Positions 21,840 through 34,800 of a DNA stretch of 64,000 nt are shown in pieces. Source of the DNA: Lolium rigidum. Its lineage: Eukaryota; Streptophyta; Magnoliopsida; Poales; Poaceae. Location of the stretch: assembly GCF_022539505.1 (NCBI RefSeq), contig NC_061508.1, positions 346,283,484 to 346,347,483 of the forward strand, in the 5' to 3' direction. The stretch's first letter is position 1, and the number at the start of each line of letters is the position of its first letter. A program made the translations under genes and the position numbers. The notes under the pieces are model-generated. The model ran no database searches. It saw nothing but the letters and a program-made list of their open reading frames with translations, and was not told the origin of the DNA.

Positions 21840-22004
21840 CAGTGGCGGAGCCAGGACGTTAACCTTGTGTAGTCAGTTTAAAGTTGTGTAGTCAAATACA
21901 CATTTATATAAATTTTTTCGTAATTTTCTGGGTGATTTCTGCCTAGGTAAGTGGAAAACTGTGTAGTCATATGACTACACAGCCATAGTGTGGCTCCGCC
22001 ACTG
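21840..22004. mobile_element. 165-bp hAT-type MITE
   Basis: The ends CAGTGGCGGAGCCA and TGGCTCCGCCACTG are inverted repeats. A perfect 8-bp duplication TTTAAGGT flanks them (21832-21839 and 22005-22012). No coding capacity. It sits about 465 bases downstream of the kinase stop codon. Confidence 0.85.
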
Positions 22005-22012
22005 TTTAAGGT

Positions 22013-22499
22013 AATGCATGGATCAAAATATCTAGTGACGTTGCCACATGCTTCTTAAGAAGTGGAATTATTGGATGCCTGAGTTGAAAATGTTGGTGCA
22101 TGGATTGTGACTCCTCAAAGGTTATTGCCTCGAGTTAATCGTCGGATTTCGGTTCTACCATTTGGCAGCAAAGCGGGTGGGCAAACCATATACAGCTGCA
22201 GTTCAAGACAGTTAGTTGCGTGTCCTTTTTCTTCAGACAAAAGAAGTTGCGTGCCCCGTGGATCTTCATGGCAATTATAATAACCATGATAAACTGGTGG
22301 AATTTTCCCGACTAGAGATATTAGTTATGCTGATGATTATGATATAGGTTAATTATAGGATCTGTGATCAGTCCCTTATTCCTGTTTTGAGCAAAAATGG
22401 GTGTCAAATCCCATAGCTTGGGTAACTTCAGTACCATCGAAACCCATATTTTGATGAAGTACGTGGTGGAGGCGTGTGGAGTCATGCCCGCGTCCACCA
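22013..22499. other. Intergenic DNA, no feature seen
   Basis: No open frame with recognisable protein and no repeat boundary. The LINE remnant begins somewhere near 22500; its exact left edge is not visible. Confidence 0.35.
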
Positions 22500-23320
22500 T
22501 GTTAATGTACACCTTCTGTACACGATCATGTATAGCTTTGCAGCTAGGCTATCTACCGAATCTGTTGCCTAGTGACTCTAAGGAGAGGCGCCTCTTTGCT
22601 GCCTGCACCAAGATCTCATTTGGCAATGGAGAGAAGGCCAGGTTTTGGACAGATCGGTGGCTAAACGGGGAGGTGCCTGCTGAAGTGGCTCCTTCTCTTG
22701 TGCGTCTAGCCAGAGGGAAATCTCTTTCAGTCAAGCAGGCACTCTATAATGGCCGATGGTTGCGAGGGCTTTACAGAATCTCAATTGAGGAAGAGGTACA
22801 CCAGTTTCTGCAGTTATGAGAAAAAAGTTGATGAAGTTCAGTTGTCTCATGAGCAAGATAGTATTGTTTGGATGCCATGTGCTGATGGAAATAACTCTAC
22901 AATATCGGCCTATGACTTCGAGTTTCATGGGCGCCTATTGCAGCCTCATCTGGAGAAAGTGTGGCAAGCTAAGGTTGAGGGAAAGGTTAAATTATTCCTA
23001 CGGTTCATGATGCGTAATGGAATTGGATGGCTGACAGGATGTTGAGATGAGGCATGCCTTGCAACGCCATTTGTAGCTTGTGCGATCAAGAGCCAGAAAC
23101 ATTAGCTCATTTGGCGATCGACTATTCCTGCTCAAAAGAGGTGTGAGCAGCATTGTTGTCCGCCTCTGCCAATGCGTCGCTAGCAAGCGCCTACTCTCAG
23201 GTGTCGTCTATGAGAAGTTGGTGAAGTAAGATTCAGTTTTGTGTCCCTAAGACGCAGAAGAAAGACACGATTAGGCAGGCCTGCTATGTTGTGTGGCATA
23301 TCTGGAAAGAGAGGGGTCGG
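22500..23320 (+). pseudogene. LINE ORF2 3' end (zf-RVT region), degenerate
   Basis: Successive frames encode the C-terminal end of a plant non-LTR retrotransposon: FAACTKISFGNGEKARFWTD, LSHEQDSIVWMPCADGNNST, then the zinc-binding cluster CNAICSLCDQEPETLAHLAI. It ends with a QACYVVWHIWKERGRR-like motif near 23320. This is the zf-RVT domain that follows reverse transcriptase in these elements. Frameshifts and stops (for example after GWLTGC at 23043) show decay. The reverse transcriptase core is absent, consistent with truncation. The right edge coincides with the start of the next LTR, which probably inserted into it. Confidence 0.75.
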
Positions 23321-23324
23321 CGAG

Positions 23325-23882
23325 TGTCGTTGCTTAGTAGACGGTACCTCGGAGGAGGGATCCTCACGAGGGGGAAAAGAAGTAGGGGCCATAGGGCGGA
23401 GTGTTCTCGGGACGGTTGTACGCGAGTTACCCAGCTTCGGAACACCTGCACGATGACAGGCCTACTGTTGCTTGTTTGGAATTATCTGGGCGCTTGCGCG
23501 TTGTTACAATGGTTGTGGTTGTGCCTCTAAGGCCCCCGGGATCCGGCTTATATAGACGCACGGATCTAGGGTTTACATGGAGAGTCCTAGCCGGATTACA
23601 GATTGCCTAAACTACGGTACAATATCTTGCCGTGCACGTCAAGGATCCGCTTTCCATATACGTCGTACTGGATCCGGGTTCTTAATGGGCCTCCATGGAT
23701 CCGGGTTCCTCCGAAGGTCGGTACGGATTCGGCTTACTGATCCTGGGCCGGACTTCATCCTCATGATCAACAGCAACTGGGCCGCCCGATGGGCCACATG
23801 CCACCATCACCGTCTATGGGCCACCCGGGCTTGCCGGATCTTGGCACTGTCGATGGTACACCCATGAAGTATACCCACAACA
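23325..23882 (-). repeat. 3' LTR of RLG-A
   Basis: The right edge CCCACAACA at 23882 is followed by AGCCCCCAGAG-type sequence, a polypurine tract on the minus strand. A TATATAAG on the minus strand lies near 23547-23554. The left edge is inferred at TGTCG (23325), where LINE sequence stops. No second copy is present in the window to confirm the boundary. Confidence 0.65.
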
Positions 23883-24303
23883 GTAGCCCCCAGAGTTCTC
23901 CGAGATTCACCTCTTGTTTCCGCCTTGCTAAAACTTAAAAGCTTCCGTCAATCTTGGTAACATGGGGAAACTTGAAGAACTCCAACTTCACATTTTCTTG
24001 TTTCCCAACTTCTAGTCGGAAAATCCCCCCAACCTGCGGGACTTCATCCATCGACAGCATATCGCATGTCTCCGAGTTACTCCCCTGCTGCGGACAAGGA
24101 TCTGATTATCTTTTCGCTGCTACCCGGAACCTTAAAAGATTCAAACGGTTCCGCCAATTCTGGCGTCATTTTCGCGCGATTTGAGCGGTAACTTATCCTT
24201 AGCCATTTTTACCGTTTAGGGTTTCAACACGTGTCGCGCATCCAACGGTGCGACGCTTGCGTTCCGACCACAGGATGCGGAGCACGAATCTCCTCCCTCG
24301 GCC

Positions 24304-24311
24304 TATAAATA
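24304..24311 (+). promoter_or_regulatory. TATA box of the RLG-A antisense gene
   Basis: TATAAATA lies 341 bases upstream of the antisense gene's start codon. Between them is a C/T-rich leader and a probable 5'-UTR intron (donor GTGAG at 24536, acceptor TTCTTCAG at 24643-24644 directly before the ATG). The promoter is inside the element but on the strand opposite to gag-pol. Confidence 0.65.
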
Positions 24312-25663
24312 TCCACCGTCAACCCTTAAACCTCTCATTCACCCCCCCTTTCCACCTCTCTGCGAAGCGCCGCCTTCGAGCTCCTCCTCCACCGTGCCGG
24401 AGTCTACCGGAAAACCCGTCGGAGTCTCGCCGGAGCTGTTGCGCCACCGCACAGTTCATCGTGTTCTTAACGTCAGCGAGCCACCGCGCAGAATCCTCGC
24501 AGCCGTTGATCCCAACCACCGCAGAATCCATTACGGTGAGTTCTCGAGCTTCAGTCTTTCGTCGTAGTTGGGAGGGATGATCCTTGAGGAAGACGACGTG
24601 GATCCGACTAAATTACGGTTTCCGCCACTGTTTTTTTTCTTCAGATGTCTTCTGCCACTCCGCCTCCAACCTCCGAGCCAATCATGGCAACCCCTATCTC
24701 CTCCGCCCCTCCACCCTTTGCTCCGGTCCACCTAGATTCCACCAAGGACTCCGGCAAGGACACCGAAGGAACCTCTGCTAACCCGGAGAAAGCCTCCGAG
24801 GAGGAACAAGCAAAACAGAAGGCGGAAGAGATCGCCGCCAAGAAATCCAAGGCTCGTCAGCGAGATTCCGAATCCAAAGGGAAATGGTGGACCTGCACCA
24901 TCACTGAAACGGAGCTGAAGAACTTGGAAGCGGAAGGCTTTCTGCTTCCCGGAAGCTGGCGAACAGTTCCGGGTTCCCTGACTCCAGCCCCTCAGGATGG
25001 CGAGATGGTAATAACCAAGGCGCTGGTGGAACGAGGTTTCTCTTTTCCGCCATCGGATTTCTTCTCGGAAATCCTGAAGGCATACGGGCTCCAGCCCCAC
25101 AACATATCGCCAAACAGCGTCCTGGCAATCAGCAACCATGTCACTCTTTGCGAGGGCCACCTCCGGGTAACTCCCGAACTTCCTCTTTTCCAATATTATT
25201 TCTCCTTCAAGAAGGAGAAGATCCGCCAAACCTCTGAGTTGGCGACTTGTGGATCCATCACCTTCATGGTCCGCCCCGGCCGCGTCTACCCCCACACCGA
25301 CCGCCACGAATCCGCGCGGTATTGGTCAGGAGGCTTCTTCTATCTGAAGGACGTCTCCGACCCGGCGAGCGACAGGAAATTGCCATTATTCAAGAACAGC
25401 CCCGCCAGAGAAACTCCGGCATGGACACAATGCCCTCACCTCTCCGAATCGCCAAAGCTGACCCGCGCTGTCAGGCAGATCTGTAAGCTCACGGAGGAGG
25501 GCCTGTCGGGGAAGGACCTCACCATGTCTTGGTTCACCAAGCGGATCCAGCCACTTCAGCATCGGGACCACTTGATGTTCCACTACACGGGGCGCGACGA
25601 CCCAATGCGCGCCACAAAAGACAACCTCTCCGCCGACGCCATCGATAAGAGGATCCGGCTCCT

Positions 25664-27172
25664 TGATGTCTACGGGTGCTTCTATTCTTGTAGACAGTGT
25701 TGGGCCTCCAAGAGCAGAGGTTTGTAGAACAGCAACAAGTTTCCCTTAAGTGGATCACCCAAGGTTTATCGAACTCAGGGAGGAAGAGGTCAAAGATATC
25801 CCTCTCAAGCAACCCTGTAATCACAAAGCAAGAAGTCTCTTGTGTCCCCAACACACCAAATACACTTGTCAGGTGTATAGGTGCACTAGTTCGGCAAAGA
25901 GATAGTGAAATACAAGTAGTATGGATGTATATGAGTGGTAATAGCAATCTAAATAAAATATGGCAGCGATTAAACATGCAACAAAACAGTAAATAAGCGG
26001 TGATTCGATGTGTGGAAAAAAGGCCTAGGGATCATACTTTCACTAGTGGACACTCTCAACATTTATCGCATAATAAATAATTCTTTCTCATATGTGCTAC
26101 ATACACTCTTTTGTTGGATGACAAACACCAGTCGTTGTGTAGGGCTACAAGAGCACCTCAATGCCGGAGTTAACAAGCTCCACAACATTCGACATTCATA
26201 TTCAAGTAACCTTAGAGCATAATAGATCATTGCAAAATAAACCAAGAACTAACATAGCGCACACACTGTCCACATTACACTATGAAAGGAGGAATAGATC
26301 ACATCAATACTATCATAATGACAATTAACTCCACAATCTACAAGAGATCATGATCATAATCTACGACAAGAACCACACGGTGCACACACTAGCACCTTTA
26401 CACCATGCAGGAGGAATAGACTACTTTAATAACATCACATGAGTAGCACATAAAATAGTAGCGATACAAAGCTCATCATATAGATCTCAATCATGTAAGG
26501 CAGCTCATAAGATCATTGTATTGGAGTACAGAGAGAGAGATTAACCACATAGCTACCGGTACAGCCCTTAGCCTCGATGGAGAACTACTCCCTCCTCATG
26601 GGAGCAGCAGCGGTGATGAAGATGGCGGTGGAGATGGCAGCGGTGTCGATGGAGAAGCCTTCCGGGGGCACTTCCCCGCTCCGACAAGGTGCCGGAACAG
26701 AGACTCCTGTCCCCCAGATCTTGGCTTCGCGATGGCGGCGGCTCTGGAAGGTTTCTGTGGGTTTCGTCCAACGTAATAGGGTTTTCGCGACGGAGGCTTT
26801 AAATAGGCGGAAGGGCAGCCTCGGAGGGGGCTCGGGGCCACCACACCATAGGGCGGCGCGGCCCCCTCCGGCCGCGCCAGGGTGTGGTGTGGGGCCCCCA
26901 GGGCTTCCCTCTGGCGGCTCTCGGGTGTTCTGGAAGCGTCCGGGAAAAATAGGAACCTGGGCGTTGATTTCGTCCGATTCCGAGAATATTTCGTTACTAG
27001 GATTTCTGAAACCAAAAACAGCAGAAAACAGGAACTGTCACTTCGACATCTTGTTAATAGGTTAGTTCCACAAAATGCATAAATATGACATATAATGTGT
27101 ATAAAACATGTAGGTATCATCAATAAAGTAGCATGGAACATAAGAAATTATCGATACGTCGGAGACGTATCA
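25664..27172 (-). repeat. 3' LTR of RLG-C
   Basis: Begins TGATGTCTACGGGTGC and ends GGAGACGTATCA. It is about 98% identical by eye to the right LTR. Short open frames in it are non-coding. Confidence 0.93.
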
Positions 27173-27186
27173 GCATCCCCAAGCTT
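27173..27186 (-). other. Polypurine tract of RLG-C
   Basis: The minus strand reads AAGCTTGGGGATGC right beside the 3' LTR. The same word recurs at 28911-28925 and 28969-28983 further inside. Confidence 0.6.
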
Positions 27187-29603
27187 AGTTCTGCTCGTCC
27201 CGAGCAGGTAAAACGATAACAAAGATAATTTCTTAAGTGACATGCCATCATAACCTTGATCATACTATTGTAAGCATATGTAATGAATGCAGCGATCAAA
27301 ACAATGGTAATGACATGAGTAAACAAATGAATCATAAAGCAAAGACTTTTCATGAATAGTACTTCAAGACAAGCATCAATAAGTCTTGCATAAGAGTTAA
27401 CTCATAAAGCAATAATTCAAAGTAAAGGTATTGAAGCAACACAATGGAAGATTAAGTTTCAGCGGTTGCTTTCAACTTGTAACATGTATATCTCATGGAT
27501 AGTTGTCAATGCAAAGTAATATAATAAGTGCAATATGCAAGTATGTAGGAATCAATGCACAGTTCACACAAGTGTTTGCTTCTAGAGGTGGAGAGAAATA
27601 GGTGAACTGACTCAACATAAAAGTAATAGAAAGGTCCTTCAAAGAGGAAAGCATTGATTGCTATATTTGTGCTAGAGCTTTGATTTTGAAAACATCAAGA
27701 GTGTATAAAAGTAAAGTTTTGAGAGGTGTTTGTTGTTGTCAACGAATGGTAGTGGGCACTCTAACCCCCTTGCCAGACAAACCTTCAAAGAGCGGCTCCC
27801 ATTTTATTTTATTTTTGGGTGGCACTCCTTCCAACCTTTCTTTCACAAACCATGGCTAACCGAATCCTCGGGTGCTCGCCAACAATCTCATACCATGAAG
27901 GAGTGCCTTTTTATTTTAGTTTTATTATGATGGCACTCCTCCCCACCTTTGCTTTCTCAAGCCATGGCTAACCGAATCCTTCGGGTGCCGTCCAACAATC
28001 ACATACCATGGAGGAGTGTCTATTTTTGTTAATTAATTTGGGACTGGGAATCCCATTGCCAGCTCTTTTTGCAAAATTATTGGATAAGCGGATGAAGCCA
28101 CTAGTCCATTGGTGAAAGTTGCCCAACAAGATTGAAAGATAAACACCACATACTTCCTCATGAGCTATAAAACATTGACACAAATCAGAGGTGATAAATT
28201 TTGAATGGTTTAAAGGTAGCACTCAAGCAATTTACTTTGGAATGGCGGAGAAATACCATGTAGTAGGTAGGTATGGTGGACACAAATGGCATGAATATTG
28301 GCTCAAGTATTTGGATGCATGAGAAATATTCCCTCTCGATACAAGGTTTAGGCTAGCAAGGTTATTTGAAACAAACACAAGGATGAACCGGTGCAGCAAA
28401 ACTCACATAGAAGACATATTGTAAACATTATAAGACTTTACACTGTCTTCCTTGTTGTTCAAACTCAATACTAGAAATTATCTAGACCTTAGAGAGACCA
28501 ATTATGCAAACCAAATTTTAGCAAGCTCTATGTATTTCTTCATTAATAGGTGCAAAGTATATGATGCAAGAGCTTAAACATGAGCACAACAATTGCCAAG
28601 TATCACATTATCCAAGACATTTTACCAATTACTACATGTAGCATTTTCCAATTCCAACCATATAACAATTTAACGAAGAGGAAACTTCGCCATGAATATT
28701 ATGAGCTAAGAACACATGTGTTCATACGAACCAGCGGAGCGTGTCTCTCTCCCACACAAGGATGAACTTATTCAGAGAACTAAGATAACAAAACAAAAAT
28801 AAAAGCACACACAGACGCTCCAAGTAAAGTACATAAGATGTGACCGAATAAAAATATAGTTTCAAGAGAAGGAACCTGATACTTTGTCGATGAAGAAGGG
28901 GATGCCTTGGGCATCCCCAAGCTTATATGCTTGAGTCTTCTTGAAATATGCAGGGATGAACCACGGGGGCATCCCCAAGCTTAGAGCTTTCACTCCTCTT
29001 GATCATAGTATATCATACTCCTCTCTTGACCCTTGAAAACTTCCTTCACACCAAACTTCAAGCAAACTCATTAGAGGGTTAGTGCACAATTAAAAATTCA
29101 CATGTTCAGAGGTGACACAATCATTCTTTACACTTCTGGACATTGCATAAAGCTACTGGACATTAATGGATCAAAGAAATTCATCCAACATAGCAAAAGA
29201 GGCAATGCGAAATAAAAGGCAGAATCTGTCAAAAACAGAACAGTTCGTAAAGACGAATTTTAAAATGGCACCAGACTTGCTCAAATGGAAAAACTCAAAA
29301 CTAATGAAAGTTGCGTACATATCTGAGGATCGTAAATTGGCAGATTTTTACGAATTTTCTACAGAGACTTGTGACAGAATTCGTGACAGACAGCAATGCT
29401 GTTTTCGCGCAGCCGATCCCAAATATAACATCAACTTTAACATAGAAACTTTACTTGGCACAAAAACATGATAAGGAGAGGTTGCTACAGTAGTAAACAA
29501 CTTCCAAGACTCAAATATAAAACAAAGTACTGTAGTAAAAAAACACATGGGTTATCTCCCAAGAAGTTCTTTCTTTATAGCCATTAAGATGGGCTCAGCA
29601 GTT
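27187..29603. other. Non-coding interior of RLG-C with a two-unit repeat
   Basis: AT-rich with no coding frame. Around 27821-27906 and 27931-28020 a unit of roughly 90-110 bases is repeated (GGCACTCCT ... CCATGGCTAACCGAATCC ... ATACCATG.AGGAGTG). Confidence 0.55.
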
Positions 29604-30244
29604 TTAATGATGCACTCGTAAGAAATAAGAGTTGAAGCAAAAGAGAGCATCAAGAGGCAAATTCAAAACACATTTAAGTCTAACATGCTTCCTATGCATA
29701 GGAATCTTGTAAATAAACAAGTTCATGAAGAGCAAAGTAACAAGCATAGGAAGATAAAACAAGTGTAGCTTCAAAAATTTCAGCACATAGAGAGGTGTTT
29801 AGTAACATGAAATTTTCTACAACCATATTTTCCTCTCTCATAATAACTTTCAGTAGCAACATGAGCAAACTCAACAATATAACTATCACATAAAGCATTC
29901 TTATCATGAGTCTCATGCATAAAATTATTACTCTCCACATAGGCATAATCAATTTTATTAGTTGTAGTGGGAGCAAATTCAACAAAGTAGCTATCATTAT
30001 TATTCTCATCATCAAATATAGGAGGCATAGTATCATCAAAGTAAATTTTCTCCTCAATGCTTGGGGGACTAAAAATATCATGCTCATCAAAGCCAGCTTC
30101 CCCAAGCTTAGAATTTTCCATAGCATTAGCAACAATAGTGTTCAAAGCATTCATATTAATATGTTCCATGGGTTTTTTAATTTTCGCATCAAACCATCCA
30201 TGTCTTAAATCAGGAAATAGAATAAGAAGGTCATTGTTGTCCAT
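29604..30244 (-). pseudogene. Small gag-position ORF of RLG-C, frameshifted
   Basis: The frame starts MDNNDLLILFPDLRHGWFDA at 30244 and continues with MNALNTIVANAMENSKLGEA, an acidic part (PPSIEEKIYFDDTMPPIFDD) and HDKNALCDSYIVEFAH. It stops at 29780. A second frame (29786-29604) carries on with a hydrophobic stretch (KLHLFYLPMLVTLLFMNLFI), so one indel near 29785 probably splits a single ORF. It lies close behind the 5' LTR, where gag should be, but shows no gag or zinc-knuckle motif. I do not know its role. Confidence 0.5.
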
Positions 30245-30380
30245 TATGCCTAACTAGTGTAAACAAGAAACCAAATGTCGCAATTGCAGAGTCTAAAGGA
30301 AATAGCTTCGAGTACTTACAACGGCGCCGGAGAATAGCTTAGTAGCCGAGATCCGGAGTGTGAGTACCTTTTACCTTTCC

Positions 30381-30398
30381 TCCCCGGCAACGGCGCCA
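30381..30398 (-). other. Primer-binding site, tRNA-Asp type
   Basis: The minus strand reads TGGCGCCGTTGCCGGGGA, the tRNA-Asp-complementary site common in Athila-type plant elements. It starts ten bases inside the 5' LTR. Confidence 0.8.
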
Positions 30399-30408
30399 GA
30401 AAAGTGCT

Positions 30409-31919
30409 TGATGTCTACGGGTGCTTCTATTCTTGTAGACAGTGTTGGGCCTCCAAGAGCAGAGGTTTGTAGAACAGCAGAGCAAGTTTCCCTTAAGTGG
30501 ATCACCCAAGGTTTATCGAACTCGGGGAGGAAGAGGTCAAAGATATCCCTCTCAAGCAACCCCGTAATCACAAAGCAAGAAGTCTCTTGTGTCCCCAACA
30601 CACCAAATACACTTGTCAGGTGTATAGGTGCACTAGTTCGGCGAAGAGATAGTGAAATACAAGTAGTATGGATGTATATGAGTGGTAATAGCAATCTAAA
30701 TAAAATATGGCAGGGAGTAAACATGCAACAAAACAGTAAATAAGCGGTGATTCGATGTGTGGAAACAAGGCCTAGGGATCATACTTTCACTAGTGGACAC
30801 TCTCAACATTTATCGCATAATAAATAACTCTTTCTCATATGTGCTACATACACTCTTTTGTTGGATGACAAACACCAGCCGTTGTGTAGGGCTACAAGAG
30901 CACCTCAATGCCGGAGTTAACAAGCTCCACAACATTCGACATTCATATTCAAGTAACCTTAGAGCATAATAGATCATTGCAAAATAAACCAAGAACTAAC
31001 ATAGCGCACACACTGTCCACATTACACTATGAAAGGAGGAATAGATCACATCAATACTATCATAATGACAATTAACTCCACAATCTACAAGAGATCATGA
31101 TCATAATCTACGACAAGAACCACACGGTGCACACACTAGCACCTTTACACCATGCAGGAGGAATAGACTACTTTAATAACATCACATGAGTAGCACATAA
31201 AATAGTAGCGATACAAAGCTCATCATATAGATCTCAATCATGTAAGGCAGCTCATAAGATCATTGTATTGGAGTACACAGAGAGAGATTAACCACATAGC
31301 TACCGGTACAACCCTTAGCCTCGATGGAGAACTACTCCCTCCTCATGGGAGCAGCAGTGGTGATGAAGATGGCGGTGGAGATGGCAGCGGTGTCGATGGA
31401 GAAGCCTTCCGGGGGCACTTCCCCGCTCCGGCAGGGTGCCGGAACAGAGACTCCTGTCCCCGGATCTTGGCTTCGCGATGGCGGCGGCTCCGGAAGGTTT
31501 CCGTGGGTTTCGTCCAACGTAATAGGGTTTTCGCGACGGAGGCTTTAAATAGGCGGAAGGGCAGCCTCGGAGGGGGCTCGGGGCCACCACACCATAGGGC
31601 GGCGCGGCCCCCCTCCGGCCGCGCCAGGGTGTGGTGTGGGGCCCCCGTGGCTTCCCTCCGGCGGCTCTCGGGTGTTCCGGAAGCGTCCGGGAAAAATAGG
31701 AACCTGGGCGTTGATTTCGTCCGATTCCGAGAATATTTCGTTACTAGGATTTCTGAAACCAAAAACAGCAGAAAACAGGAACTGGCACTTCGGCATCTTG
31801 TTAATAGGTTAGTTCCACAAAATGCATAAATATGACATATAATGTGTATAAAACATGTAGGTATCATCAATAAAGTAGCATGGAACATAAGAAATTATCG
31901 ATACGTCGGAGACGTATCA
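30409..31919 (-). repeat. 5' LTR of RLG-C
   Basis: Same ends as the left LTR. It is preceded on the + strand by the primer-binding site at 30381-30398. Confidence 0.93.
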
Positions 31920-34800
31920 CTCCACATCAAGATTCCGCGTGAACTTCATGTTCACGTGTGTAACAAAGACATCCACACCAACGGTTCCGGGACCGCGGTA
32001 CGTTATCTTGACATGCCTGTAGATTCCTTTTTCATTTCGAATTTTGTCTAAGTGTTGGCTCGGTTACAAAGCTCGAAGCCCTCGAGGAGGGCGAACTTGG
32101 AACTCTCCTCCGGGTCCCTCAAGCGGGAAACACCGACCCGGAAGCCGCATCTGAGGCGGAAGCTCCCGAAATTCCGCGTCCTTCCAAGAGGAAGAAGGCT
32201 GCTTCCTCCAGCCCTGCAGCCAAACGTGCCCGCGAGGCACCTAGCATCACGGCCACCCGTAAGGCAGAGGCGGAAAAGAAGCGCCTCAAGCTTATCGATA
32301 CCAGCAACCGCGCACAACCCAACATTCAGCAATTTTTCATACCATCCGGGTAAGCATCTGGTTTCCGTCACAAAGTCTTGCCACTGTTGTAAATTAGAAC
32401 CTGCTAACTTGTTATTTTTGCAGCAAAAGCTCCGGAAGCCAAGCCCCCAGGATCGCCAAGAAGAAGGTAAAACCTTCTCTGGCCTCTATGCCCATCACTC
32501 CAGAAGTGGAGGTTCCGCCCAAGGCCTCCTCAACCGCCAAGCCGGATCCCAAGGACGTCATCAATCTTGATGACCTTCCGGAAAATCCAACAGCCGAATC
32601 CGGCAAAGGCGATTCTGGCAAGGACGCGTCCTCATCCGCACCTCCGCCTGAGCAACCTAATGTTACCTCAACTGAAGCTCCGACTGACCAAGTTGAGAAG
32701 AAGCTGGCCTTGAGCGGCTCCACAGGCACGCCCCAGACTCATCCGCATCTCTTTCCGATTATGCAAAAGGCTCCCCTCGCACAACGCCACGCGGAGATCT
32801 CCGCCATGATGGAAAAAGTGTGGGGGCCTGCGAACACGGAAGAGCAGGAGCTGGCCGATCTCGAGAGTGGCCTCAAAGTTTTCTTTGCCAAGCACAAGAG
32901 CGTGCGCCAGGTAACACTAGCCCCCAGGCATTGGTTAATGCATTTTTCCGGGTAACATGTATGAGCCAATGTCTTGAACTGTAGATTGTAGCGGAAAATC
33001 AAAATTTTCACATGCTAAAAGAGTTTAACTTCCGTACAGCCCCCACAAGTTTGATTTTCCGTCTAATCCTTGAACCGCTCTCACAGAACACGCGGAAGCT
33101 GCATGAAGATTTGCGCACCCACATTCTAGAGCAGAAAAAAGAGATCGAGCTACTGCAAACCAGGGACGCGGATAGTCAGAAAGCCATTGCGCTGCTGGAG
33201 ACCCGCCTCAAGAATTTTGAAGGTACTAACTCCGACTGAGCCCCCAGGGTTGTCAATGTAACTTATTATCTGAACTAATTGTGCTATTGTATTTCCGAGT
33301 TCCAGAAGAGATTGCCAAGCGTCCTTCCATCGATGACCTCTCCGCCAAGGTTAAGGTTCTTGAGGCGGAAAATGAATCCCTCAAGAACTTTATGAAGGAA
33401 TCCTCTGATGAAGAAAACAGGAAGAGAAAAGAACTCCTGGAAAAACATGCCTAGGAGGTATCGGATCTTGCCGAGAAGCTCAAGAAGAGCCACCAGAGGG
33501 TCCAAACCTTAGCGTCCAAGAACAAAAGTTACGAGGCGGAGGCGGAAGCAATTGACAAGATGATCTTCCGTAAGAATCTCGTTGTCTTTTCGTTTTTTGG
33601 CTCCGGCTTCGTCAAACTTCTGCTTATGTTCGCGGAACTGACTGTATCTTTCGCAGAGAGCCTTGGCTTTGAATGGACGAAGGATGCGGTCCTCAAAAGG
33701 ACAGAAGCATATGAGGAAGTGCAGGGCTCCATTGATAACCTCTTCGAGGCATGTCGTGGGGTTGCTCAATCGCTATCCTTGAAGAGAGCCGGAACCGCGG
33801 TGATGGACACCATGACACAATTATTCAAGCAGGTGTCGGAGCTCATCAAGGACTAGCAGGAGTCTTCCGCCCGCGGAGTTGCTTCTCTTGTGCTGGCAAC
33901 ATGCAAAGCGCACATTCTGACCTTGAATTTTGCTGACATTGCACGCGGAGTCCCGAAGGGCGCCAACCTGAGGAACCTTCTCGCGGAGACCCAAGGGTAC
34001 GACCGTGTCTTTGTTGGGCGAGTCAATCACTCGTTCTGGTACAACAAGCACGACCTTCCCGAAGGATTTTCTGACGCGGAGGATGAACCTGAGGAAGACT
34101 GTCCCGAAGAGGAAGGTTCCGGGTCAAGCTCTGATCATGAAGAAGACTTCTCCAGCGACGACTCTGGCGATGGCTCCGCCTACGTTGCTTCTGACGAGGA
34201 TCAAGCCTCCGAGTAAAACCTGTGGATCAAAGAAAACTGATGCATCATTTTGGCCCCGGAGTGGGTTTGTAATATATAACTTAAGTATTTGTGAGTAGCT
34301 AGGGACGAAAAAATTATGCATGTGGGCGGAAAAACTCATCCTGCGATCCGTTTAATACATTTGCATGTTTCGCCTGTTTGATTGAAAAAAGCAAGTGCTG
34401 GTTTGTGAATGTTCCGGCTTGTTCACTTGACCTTCCACGAGCCGGAAAACCTTTAGCCGGAAACGCTCGCCTGCAGCGACGAAGCCCAATGGCGTCCGTC
34501 CATAACCGCGGAAACAAGCCCCCAGCCTAGGTGCCGGAAGTCGCTACCAGGAATCCATGAATTCGCAACGGAAAATTTTCCACCAGAAAACTTAAGCTTA
34601 CGTCCTAAAGGACGATTTTGAAAATCACAACTTTCATACACGCCTAGGCGGAAAGATCCAGCTCTGCGGTTTTAGTCGGAAAACATACACGATCCAAAAA
34701 TGAAAAATTAAAGGAGGTAAAAGACTCTAAGAGTGAACCAAAAGCTTTATTTCATTGATCATGTATCATATATATTACAAAGTATGTAATGCGTAAAGCG

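Larger units (their letters stand above)
25664..31919 (-). mobile_element. RLG-C: non-autonomous LTR retrotransposon, Athila-like primer site
   Basis: LTRs of about 1.5 kb (25664-27172 and 30409-31919), TG...CA, have flanking duplications CTCCT (25659-25663) and CTCCA (31920-31924), one mismatch. The primer site next to the right LTR is complementary to tRNA-Asp, placing the 5' end on the right. The 3.2-kb interior has no protease, reverse transcriptase or integrase, only a small gag-position ORF. LTRs differ by roughly two dozen sites by eye, so insertion is recent. It lies inside the first coding exon of the RLG-A antisense gene. Confidence 0.93.
24645..34216 (+). pseudogene. Antisense spliced gene of RLG-A (putative gypsy-type Transposase_28 family), interrupted
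   Basis: I read seven coding exons: 24645 to 31997 (containing the RLG-C insertion 25664-31919 plus its duplication), 32072-32349, 32424-32910, 33087-33222, 33306-33569 and 33657-34216 (the first exon is in two pieces). Introns have GT-AG borders in matching phase. The first exon holds the putative gypsy-type transposon domain, with TKALVERGFSFPPSDFFSEI and YGLQPHNISPNSVLAISNHV at residues 125-166. Later exons encode a Lys-rich stretch (RPSKRKKAASSSPAAKRARE), a coiled-coil-like Glu/Lys region and an acidic Ser/Asp tail. Two in-frame TAG codons (33452-33454, 33854-33856) and the 6.3-kb insertion inactivate it. Function is unknown; 'transposase' is only a family label. Confidence 0.8.

Noticed and set aside
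26516..27065. Open frames duplicated in both RLG-C LTRs (also 31263-31829)
   Set aside because: They are within LTRs, identical in both copies, with no domain and low-complexity composition.
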